Positions 53,326-64,000 of a stretch of 64,000 nt of DNA are shown one piece after another. This DNA is from Aphis gossypii (Eukaryota; Arthropoda; Insecta; Hemiptera; Aphididae), in contig NC_065530.1 of the NCBI RefSeq assembly GCF_020184175.1, forward strand, positions 19,383,260 to 19,447,259, written 5' to 3'. How positions within the stretch are numbered: position 1 is the first letter of the stretch; every line of letters starts with the position of its first letter. Position numbers and translations under genes: made by a program. Under the pieces are notes generated by a model, which saw only the letters and a list, made by a program, of their open reading frames with translations, made no database searches and had not been told where the DNA came from.

Positions 53326-55254
53326 CTGTGTGGTAAAAAAAATCTTCACCAAACTTCACCGAACTACCGAATCAAATAGCGTCTAGTTATAAACTAACGT
53401 GACCCTCCATTTAGATTTAAAGCAAACAATCGACTATACAGAAATAGTAGGTAAAATTAATGTTAACGAACAATATCGCTACTCGTATCACCTTGATAAA
53501 ACCTACCTCTTTAATTTCTCGTACAATCTAATTGAAAAATCAATTATTTTTATAAAGAGCTACTTGAAAATATACAAGGTTTATAGATAACTCATAAATA
53601 TAATGAATACCAATTTATTTTTCTAAAACTTAGCTGTATAAATTAGTGTTTTAATTATTACTAAGTAGTAAACACTAAGCCCTATGTATTTGATATCATT
53701 TATAAAAAAATAAAGTTTATTCATAGAATAGATAGTAAGTATAAACATAAAATATTGTAGGTTCAATTACAATAATTCTAATTATTGTATTACATAAAAA
53801 ATTTAAATTATAAGAATTTAAAAAAAGTCACAGTCAAATAATTTTCAATACATTGAATTTGAATTTTATGTACCTATATACAATGGAGCAACCCTCAATA
53901 ATCAGCAGCAGTTTATTAGATTTTTTGCAATTACATCTAAAATAAAAACAAATTGTATTTTTAGTCAATCTAAAAAAGTAATAAGAATTCTATTAGATAC
54001 ATTTAGGCCATATACATTTCATTGTATATTGTAACTTATAAATCGTAATAGTTAAACCACTATAGTCATAAAGATTCATTATAATAACTATATATTAAAT
54101 CGTTAATACCTTACTTTAATACTTAATATTAAGTTTTAAAATTAAAAGATCAATAATAATTATAAATTTTCTTTTACAGCGATGTTTTATTATTATTATT
54201 GTTATTATTATTTTTTTTTTTTTTTTTTAGAGAAATAAAAAATAATGGTAATAAAGTAAGCAGGAATTATTGTAAAATTATTAAAGAAAGCCCCTTACAA
54301 TCATGCTAAAAGTCGCACTTCAAACTTTCAAACTTTTAAAGGAGTGGTGGAACACCCCAAAACTTATTTTCTTCGGTGTTTAAAAAATATTATACTTATG
54401 ACAAAATTGTATAAACACAAGTTTTTTCTCGCAAAATTATCTATAAGTTTATTTTTTCATATATTTGTATTTTGTATATTAATACAAAGGCTAAGTCAGA
54501 ATACCAGACCGATGTTAACTAATTTGCTTAACGTTAGATTCATTACACTATTTTTTTTTCTCATTTCAATGGTGGAAACATTATTATAATTGATATATTT
54601 ACTAATTACTTATTTAATTATTGAATATTATACATAATAAAAACGTATAATATATTATAGAATTAATTAATATTAAAATGATAATTAATTTATATTAATA
54701 TTTAAAACATAATCAAATACAAGTATTCGACTATATCTCATATTAAAAATCTATAAACTATAGTCGCTGTTCTAATATACAAAACGTAGGTTACTGTTAC
54801 TAAGTATTAATTAGGTATCTACCATATATACATGATATAGTTATAGAGATTAATGAAATATAGGTAGGTAACTTCAACATTATTATAAAAACTTCTCACT
54901 GATGTTTTACTATATTACCGTCCCTTAGATCTATACTGGATAACAATCAGATGTTCCATTTCTTTAATGAATAAAAAGGTTTACAATAATAAATAATCAA
55001 AATTCTAAAATTAAATTTGGTACATCTTAACTTAGGTAAACAACGTTCATAGTATTCTTTCAAATCAACAGTAATTACTAATTGATCAGATGTATAGATA
55101 TTTAATGTAAATAGTTATTTATTTTTATTATAAAAAATTAAATAAATAATAAATAATCATAATAATAAATCATACTAACTATACTGTCACATCTTGAACG
55201 GAACACTAATAAAATCAATGAATGTCTTAACCTTTAGCTTGGAAATTTAGAACA

Positions 55255-55365
55255 AGATTCCTTATAAGTTTTTTTAGAATTTAAGAAGAAAGTTTACCGT
55301 AAAGCCACCTATAATTTTTATGGCCCATTAAGTTAAAATTTTGATGACATAGGATACTCTAACGT
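55255..55365. repeat. Dispersed module: TACAAGATCCCTTATAAG family, second copy
   Basis: TTTAGAACAAGATTCCTTAT, then a T-rich segment and AAGTTAAAATTTTGATGACA, in the same order as at 37330-37440. Confidence 0.55.
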
Positions 55366-56018
55366 ACGCATTGATATAATAACGATTTTTGTTACTTTCT
55401 ATTATAAAAATATTTATTATATAAACTTAACACATTCCACTATTAGGTACTTACATTATCTGTTTCTATGGATAATGAAATTTTAAATTGTTAAGAAAAT
55501 GTTTAAGCTATTATTGATTATTATACCACAAATCTATGAACACTAATATACCTTATACAATATTGGAATATAAGTTAATTAATTACTACGATATGATACA
55601 TCAAATATTAAAATAAATAAATCAAAATAAATTTAAGTGTTCAACATATCATACTTTTAATAGGAAAACAAATTACTTCAATAGGTAGGTAGTAATTTAA
55701 AGATTTATTTAATATTCCTATACGGCTATACCCTTTAACCATAACTTATATAATAAAACCGGTGTTTCCAAATTGCGTGTGAAATTATTATTTAGGTCAA
55801 ATTGCATGCGATTTTTTTTTTTTTACAAGAGAACTAATAACTGTGAGCGCAGTTCTTTTGCGACAGAGCTGATTTACGTGAAATCTAGTGACATATTGTT
55901 TAACATTCAGCAATAATAATAAGATTTATAATAAATTGTGCATTCACCAAAAATTTTAAATTTTAAAAGGTAGGTAAATAATCAGCCGCTATGTTGCGCA
56001 GTGGGAGTTGAATGTAAA

Positions 56019-56103
56019 TACCTCATTATTGAGTAAACCACTGTAATGAATGTGTTAAATTTGAATTCAATGATAAATCATTGCATACGAAAAATAATTC
56101 TTA
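56019..56103. repeat. Dispersed repeat, copy 2 of 2
   Basis: CCTCATTATTGAGTAAACCA, then TTGAATTCAATGATAAATCA and TTGCATACGAAAAATAATTC, collinear with 18914-18998. The GC-raised text just before it (TGTTGCGCAGTGGGAG, TGTGAGCGCAG) may be part of the same element. Confidence 0.6.
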
Positions 56104-56504
56104 GTGGAGACGGTCTGTCGGCCTATTATCATATAAATTACTATATATTGCTATTAATAACAAGGCATAAATAATAACATATTTATAACTGAATAGGCAA
56201 TAATATAAAATCAATCTAAATGTTTTAAGTGTATGAATTATAATAAAAGTGAACACTTCAAAATCCCATAAAAAAAATTCTTGAATTGCGAAAAAATAAC
56301 TAACTTCGATATTCTTTATTTAAAATTTAAGTATTAAATTTCATCTGAACTTTCACTTCAAATATTTATAAATCTTGTGTTAATATTAAATAATTTTCAA
56401 AATATTTCGCTTATTTTAACTTTTAAGGCTATTTAAAGACATTTGAAATATTTGTTTTTTAGTTTTTTTTTTTTATAAGCATCGATAAAAATTTTTGGCT
56501 TAAT

Positions 56505-56665
56505 CAAAATACTTGAAAATGTAACAAAAAGTTCCTCATGAGCTAGTTTTATAGTAATTCCAAAATTATAAGAATACATAGACAACATTATTTTCATTAG
56601 CTTTTGAAATTCAAATATTGACAAAATTTATCCAAAATAATGAATATTTGAAAATTATTTTGTAG
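56505..56665. repeat. Dispersed module: TACAAGATCCCTTATAAG family, third copy
   Basis: AACAAAAAGTTCCTCATGAG, resembling 33500-33520, is followed about 120 bases on by ATTTGAAAATTATTTTGTAG, identical in its core to 37420-37436. Confidence 0.5.
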
Positions 56666-59600
56666 TTAAAAATGTATAAAAAAATTTCTACAATCAGCTA
56701 AGAATTGAAATTGAATTCAAAATTTTTTTATAAGTTTGGTTTACAATAATTATAAAAAAAAGTTGAGCGTTGGCCAATTAAAAAAATTTTATCTAAAGTT
56801 TAAATTTTTAAGAAATCCAAAATTCACTAATAAAATAACAATTTACTATCAAATAATTTTAGATTTTTGTTGTAGTTAAAAATTACTAGTCGTAGAAACT
56901 TTAAACATACACCATTTATTAAAATTGGCATTTTCTGTACATAATTTAATTTTAGGGTATTCAGGTCATTAAAACATAAACCACCTTTTTCACCATCCAT
57001 GGATTTTCTAATACCTTAGGCTGAAAAATTATCAATTGAAAATCAAATGAATTATCATTCAAAATCGTTTTTTCGTATACAATGATTATCATTGGATTCA
57101 AATTTAACACACCTATTATAGCCACCTACTCTATTTCTGAGATCCACTCGACACTTACTGTAGGTTACGCGTTATCCACTTAACCACCCTTATTTTTATA
57201 TCAATTTTAATTTTATTATAACATATCCAACTTCACTGATTAATCATAAGACAAAATAGGAACCTAAAATCTATCTTTGTGACTGTACTGATGATATATA
57301 TTTACTATTCAACTAAGTAACTTCAAATATTCAGTTATAAAGTTGCGATAACAGTTAAAAATTTAACTAGGTACGTAACTATAAATAATACATTTATGTA
57401 AGCTTGAAAATTAACCCTAGACATTTAAATTAAATTAAAATATCATACATTACTATTTATATATATATATATATATACATATATATCTAAAGATAAATAA
57501 ATGTATGATTATAATAAATATTATAAACAAATTAAACTTGAACTACAAAATGCTATGATTTATGAATAGTTTTATTTTCCTTCGTGTGTAAATTTGTTCT
57601 AGATAATAAATAATTTTTAATAATTAGGTTAAAATGTTTAATATATTATTATCATATAAATGAATAAAATAATGCATGAAGTGACCCCCAAATTTATACT
57701 TTTACAAATTATAACTAAATCAGTCGAAATGGCCGTATTATAAAAGTATTTTTTTTTTTAATAAATTAAGTAAATATTTATGTAATACACAAAAAGTTAA
57801 TAAAAATAAAAAATAAATAAACACAATTAAGTATACATGAATTATTATTTACGGACAATACATTACCAATTAAATATTTGAACAATATGTTTGGTAACAT
57901 AATAGTATACATCAATATATGTTTATAGGGAACTAAAATTGAATAACAAAACATTGATAAAACCAACGATACACATTACTTCAAAGTTCAAGCCACGAAA
58001 AGATACACGTGTTTTTAATAAACTGACTCACATGAGAGTACCTACTGCTGTAAAAAATCCAGACTATTTTATTTTTTATTTTCATTGCGAAGGATGAATT
58101 TTACTTACTCAATCAAACGGATACACATTTTTTTTTATTGGCGAATAATAGAATCAGTTAAATAATTATTATTGGCTCATCCTGTTTAATTTATTTTTTA
58201 TAAGTATAATAAGTTTATCTCGTGATAGTTGATTTTAAGTGTAATATTAAATTTAGGGTGTTATAAAACACCTGATTATATAGTTATGTTTAGTTATTTT
58301 ATAATTTCAAAAATTATTCAATCAAAATATAATATAACATTATTTTGTATTTTTTTTTTTTAGATATGACTATAGTCTATAATAATTTAAATCACTTAGT
58401 TCACTTTTCACTACATTGCTACAATATTTGTTACAGCAGGTTTATCATTGTTAATTTGATTATGTACATTGTATTAAGCATATGTTCGTATTTAAACAGA
58501 TATAATTTCCAATTGTCTATATCTATGTAAAATAGAGCCCATAGAAAAATAAAATAAATAAATAAGTCTACTTTTGGAGTATGTAATTCAAATTGCTTGG
58601 AGCTCTAATTGTGTACTAATTACATAGGTTTTCATTATCATTAATCAATAAAGATAAACATTAAACAATTATCTTGGATTAATCAATGGACAATAAACTT
58701 AGATGAACAAATAATATTTATAAGCCATAACAATATTATAATATCTGCAGTTTACGATGTTGATTTCAAATAAGTACCTACTTATTATTATTTGCCGTAC
58801 ATATTATCTGTATTTAAATACTAAGTATGAATAAAATTAGTATTTCCCCAAGTTTTTTGAAAAAAATGTTGCATTGTTACAATAAATTATTATTACTACC
58901 TATTATAAAAACACAATTAAATACAAACACATCAGTAATAAGTTTTAATTTCAATTTTAAAATTAGAACTTGCCTATATTACATCATTTTATAGATTAAT
59001 TCGTTTATATTTCTATAAATCACACACAACTCGAGTACATATGACTAGTGTCCGGGTATCAAAATATTACAATTAGTTAGATGTCAATATTTAGTTAAGA
59101 ATTTTGTTTTTACATCAAAATTAGTTTGTTCATAATTCAAAGGGAACAATACCTAGCATATTATTGTTGGCGAAAAAATGCCTACCAATAATATTTCCAT
59201 TCAAAGACACAGCTGAACATTTTAAATTACTCAACAATAAGCATCCGCATGCAAACCTTTATTAATTTTGAACAATACTACCTACATTTACAATTTTGTT
59301 TTAATAATTTAATAAATAATTAATTAAATAGATGTATACGATTTATATTAAAATAAAATCATAATAACGATATACTAAAGAATCAACTATTCATTCATAA
59401 ACTATGATTATTTATGTAAGTATGTTTTTATTTTTATTCAAATTCAGTAAATACATCAATTACCTAAAAGAGCATGGTTTTCAGTATTTGTTGAAAATTT
59501 GGTTAAAATGTTATCAATTTTATTTTATTTTATTTTTGATTATGTAGAATAGCCTTAATATAACTATTTTTTCTAAAATAATTAAAATTAAAATAAATTA

Positions 59601-62109
59601 ATCAATTTTTAAATAAATATTTAAATATATAGTTTAACATCTCAATTAAACAATTAAAATTAGGTTCATAATGGTTTTTTTTATTTTAGTTTCTGTCGTT
59701 ATACTTTAGAGAAGATACTTTTTTTCAATCGTGGTTTATGTTAAACATTTTATATAACTGATACTTTAAATGTAAAAGCTTTTTAGTAATTTTTTTTAAT
59801 AATTAAGAAAAATTAACAAAGAACATTGAGAAAAACGAAAGTTTTAACAAGATCATTTTAGTTTTTTTATGATAATTGAAAAAGGAATAACCTTATTAAA
59901 GTTTTGAAATGTTAACTAAATATCTATATAAATGTTTTCTAAACAAATTAAAATGTTCAAATTATTTGACAATTTTCGAGTTATTATTTGGACATTTGAA
60001 ATGTTGAAATTACTTTCGATTTATGTTAATAAAAATTTTGTTCTTTGATCTCCGGTCAAAAAGCTTGACAAGATTGGTTCGTCACAAGTTGGTTTTACAC
60101 CAATTTGTAATTTGGTAAATTATCAAAAATACATTATAGGTATATACTATATAATATATATAATATGTATACATAATTTTTTTTATAAGCATAGGAAAAT
60201 TTAAATTTTGACGATAAGGAATACTTAAACAAGAATTATGATTTTAGTAGAAAATCAACAAATATTTAGTTATAGAAGTTTTAATAAATTCGGTATACTG
60301 TATACTATAGTTTCTTTGAATGAAATAATATTAAATATTTAGAATAACTTTAAGGTATTTATAAACTATACCTACTACATATTATATTATTATAAACATG
60401 CAATGCAGTACCTAGGTCCTAAGTTAATTTTAACTTATTATTTGTATCTATGTTATAAATATATCAGTACATATGGCGATAAAACTTAACTTTTTCGTCA
60501 ACCGTTTAAGTGACACTCAATTTACAGACTATTAAGATCTATATATTCAAAACTTTCAATAATTCAATATCATTTAAATGCAAATTCCCCAGTTATTTTG
60601 TTATTTAAAGTACCTACGTAAAAATTAAATAACAAATAAATATGGTCATCGTCATCCAGTTAAATAATAATTTGCAATATTCCAAAAATAATAAAAGACA
60701 AAGACAATATTCGTGAATACTTTCATATAAATTTATAATTCTATTATTCTTTTAATATATAGATTAGTTATCACATTAAATAAAAATATATGTAAGATTA
60801 TCTCCATAGTATTGTAGATAATAGATACTTAACCACGATGTAACAGATTGTCGCCAAATAAATATTTTACAGTTCAAAACTTTAAGTAGTAAAAATATTC
60901 TAGATAAATTAATAGATATTCTAACTTTTATGAAGATTAATTTTCGTGATTTTAATGGTTTAGCTAAACAAATAAAACTGCAGTAAAAATAAATACATGA
61001 TATACTAAATCACCAAAACTAGATATTCTAAAATATATATTATTATAATATCTATAATAGTAACATACGATCTAGTTTGTATTGTATAATATTATAATAG
61101 GTATCACGTTCACTAATTACATATTTGAATATAATTAAAAATACAATAAATAATTATTTGTAATTTGTTTCCAAATTAACTGAATTGCTGTTCCGAATTC
61201 TACATGTGATCATGGTCCGTAGAAATGTTTAATAGTCTAGTGTTATTGCTTATTATAATGTAAAAAATGTAATGACAGTTATCCGTTTTAGGTAACATTT
61301 TCATAATAACAAATGAATAGCCACGATAGGTCGATACCTACCTATTATATGGTATAAAATTTTTTTTTTTTGATTTCTAAACGAGCACGTTTAAACTATA
61401 GTTCCTTTATTTTTAGTACTCATTTATTTCATATAGGCTAGTATTAATTTACTTTGAATAGAACCGTTATAAAATTAATTGTTCATTCAATTATTCAATT
61501 ATTAAACTTTAATATTAAAATTAATAATAAAAACTATGTAATGGTAATTTACAGACAGATGGACAGACACAACGAGTTATAAGGTGTTCTTGTCCTATAC
61601 CTATGTTTTTAAACCTTTAGTTAATATATTTATAGATATAAGATTTCCATCTGAATTATAATAAACTGGTACAGTATTATTTATTCATTATTATAATAAT
61701 GTTTATTAGTTACGATTCTTAAAAAAATATTCCCATACACGTATGAAATGAATACAAGGTAATACAAGTCGTCCCTAAATCCAAAAGTTAGTAAATATTT
61801 TAATAATACATTTAAAATTTAAAATTGTATTGTTTATATTCTATACTTAAGCCATTAACAAATTTAATTTTATATAAAATCTAACGAATACTTATATTAC
61901 ATTATAATAATATATTATATTTTTCAATTTATTTCCGTAACAGTAATATTGATTTATTATTATATCATAATAATAATTATAAATAACTATTAATGTACTT
62001 ATAGATTCAGGTATACCCGTTAGGTTTAATCGAATTTTTTAACAATATTTCTTTTAAATTAATTTAATGAGTTCTATAAAAAGTATTAATAAATAAATAA
62101 GTAACTTAC

Positions 62110-62400
62110 GTAAAATTCCGATTAAGTATGTACAAGGTTTAACAAGCTGCAATTTGTTCAACTTGTTAAAACGTTGCTGTTGTTTTTGTCACTACTACTA
62201 GGTATTTAATATACTTATGTTATCGTTGTCGTATGATTTTTTCAAGCAATATAATACATAGGAGCAGCGTGCACGCCAGTATTAACTATAACATAATATA
62301 CAATATAATATTAAACATACGAGTACACGTGGTCTTGAAAAATCGGTCCGTGCGCAGTCCGACGTCCGTTCAACAATGATAGCAACTATATGGGCTTAAC
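62110..62400 (-). promoter_or_regulatory. Candidate promoter and leader exon, minus strand
   Basis: A GC-raised patch at 62335-62385 (CGGACGTCGGACTGCGCACG on minus) and another at 62265-62280 stand out from the AT-rich surroundings. Downstream on the minus strand the sequence reaches a strong donor (TTTTAC then GTAAGT) at 62109-62104. This is what an untranslated first exon would look like. The nearest minus-strand coding exons are 53224-53325 and those of SLC36 copy B. Confidence 0.3.
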
Positions 62401-64000
62401 AATTTTTATATTTGTCTAATAACTGACTGATGTATTTTATTTATCAGTAATATAAGATGTTATCTTGACACTTGTATAGTTGTATGCATTAGGTACAAAC
62501 GTTTATTATAATTAGAGTCAGTCGGTAGGATTAAGGTAATCACAAATGCATATAAGTAATACAATTGTTTAAACATGTTTGTACCAATAAATATGATTTA
62601 TAAGTAACCTTTAACAAAAACGATTATGAACTAATCCAAATATTTTTGACTATGCGTAAAACAAATATAGATTGAAGATAGATTACTTTATGGATATATG
62701 GATATATATTATGTATATAGGTACTTTGGATAAACGGAACTATATATAGGCAGCCATTATAGCACATAGAGCATCTAAAATCTAAATTTATTAAACTGTA
62801 AAATATGGCACTGTTAAATTAAAAAAATATGTAGCCATGTAAATACATACATATAGTATACAAATCAATAAATTAATTAAGATTAAGGGCATTTTGCTTG
62901 TAATCATTTAAAGTTTAAATTACAATGTAATTTATACGGTTTTAGTTGAAATCCCGAAATTAAACTACAATTTACATCAAATATTCAATAAATAAACACA
63001 TTTTAAAATGTTCATATATTATTTTTATAATAACATTTTATAAAAGTACCTAAGTAGTGTATATGATATACTGAATGATTTAGCGTGCTCGCACAGTTTA
63101 TCTTTTTTTCTTGAATAATGCAGTTATTAAAAATCGAATTTTCTGGATTTTAAAACGTACGTACCTACTTAGTTTCCATATTTTTAAATTGTTTCAACTA
63201 CTTAAGAAGTATCCTATGGTGATTATAAACCTGAGGTTTTTAAGGAAATAAAAATCAAGTAATATACGATAACATCTCCTCCGTCCTCTTATACATCCTA
63301 AAATATCACTATATAACAAATTACAAAATAATCATATAAAGTCAGTCTAGTTCTATAGAATTGGAATCTGGGTTCCTGCCAAACCCAATAAATTATTTAA
63401 ATTAATACATCTATTAAAGGATAGGTATACTAACACACGCATCGCCTTAGTATATGTACATCAAACCTTGCCTTATGTAACGACTTATAAATAAAAACAA
63501 CTACACTGATATTATAATTTATAGTATAAATAATTTATTAAGGTTTTCGTCAAAATTTTAACCCACTTTATTTCTCATAATTCTACCATCTCACGCCCAA
63601 AAACAGCACCATACGCATATTAAAACGCAAACGATTTAGAATCCTACATACATGACTAGGTATATTAATTTAATTAAGATATAGATATTACCTCGGATAT
63701 TACCATATTGATGATTTCCTCTTCATTTTATTCATGTCATGTATCATCTACTAGTTTATCAAATATAATTTGTATAGGTAGGTATATTATTTTACAAATT
63801 CTCTAATTTTAAATAACAACAAAAAGTGTATATACCTATACCTAGGTATAATAATTATCCAGGCATCCAACTATACCTAACCTTGAACTTTTCCAGATCA
63901 GGTATTATTAATTCTTTACCATAATAGCTTACATTTTAGCAGATTCGTGCGGGTTGTGATAACAAATTGTCTCGATTATTCATACCTATAGAGTATAGGT

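Larger units (their letters stand above)
51314..64000. other. Gene-poor right flank
   Basis: Apart from the orphan exon-like segments at 52431-52574 and 53224-53325, the repeats listed separately, and the candidate leader region at 62110-62400, I see no supported gene. The short frames here are AT-rich noise. A TA-dinucleotide run lies at about 57457-57477. If the transcript of SLC36 copy B starts near 62.3 kb, most of this is its first intron. Confidence 0.4.

Noticed and set aside
61551..61580. CAGACAGATGGACAGACAC tract as a retroelement 3' end
   Set aside because: Only a short simple-sequence match with no element body next to it.
1..64000. CRISPR arrays, operons, tRNA or rRNA genes
   Set aside because: No regularly spaced repeats, no conserved rRNA blocks and no tRNA-like cloverleaf were seen; the gene structures are eukaryotic.

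Overview
The window looks like nuclear DNA from a sap-feeding hemipteran, most likely an aphid. It is extremely AT-rich, genes are split by AT-rich introns with GT..AG ends, the proteins are animal-type, and the intergenic DNA is full of decayed hAT-, Tigger- and LINE-derived pieces and short phrases (for example TAGGTACCTA) that I associate with aphid genomes. The species call is inference; the gene calls rest on exon-by-exon translation and intron-phase checks.

Layout. (1) 2.2-6.4 kb, plus strand: a nearly complete ClC-3/4/5-type endosomal H+/Cl- exchanger (Drosophila ClC-c type), 13 exons, 735 residues in the window, lacking only its N-terminus. (2) 7.4-13.3 kb: transposon debris, namely hAT-type MITEs, a frameshifted Tigger/pogo transposase tail, a possible Helitron end and a deleted LINE reverse-transcriptase piece. 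(3) 12.6-14.4 kb, minus strand: a two-exon gene for a 202-residue protein that I recognise as sperm microtubule inner protein 1 (SPMIP1/ATP6V1FNB); the LINE remnant lies in its intron. (4) 18.4-32.4 kb, minus strand: an eight-exon SLC36 (proton-coupled amino acid transporter-like, AAAP superfamily) gene, 456 residues, with a 7.7-kb first intron. (5) 32.6-42.9 kb: gene-poor, with dispersed repeats and a large inverted repeat. (6) 42.9-50.4 kb or further, minus strand: a second SLC36 gene of at least 489 residues. Five of its internal exons have exactly the same lengths as those of the first gene (151, 85, 273, 179 and 173 nt), so the two are tandem duplicates. Its last exon is strikingly GC-rich. 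(7) 51.3-64 kb: no complete gene. There are two orphan exon-like segments, a possible leader exon and promoter near 62.1-62.4 kb, and more repeats.

The genes do not form one pathway. The notable biology is the tandem pair of SLC36-type amino acid transporters: expansions of this superfamily are known in sap-feeding insects and tied to amino acid traffic between host and symbionts. I found no CRISPR array, rRNA, tRNA, or clearly new multi-gene system.
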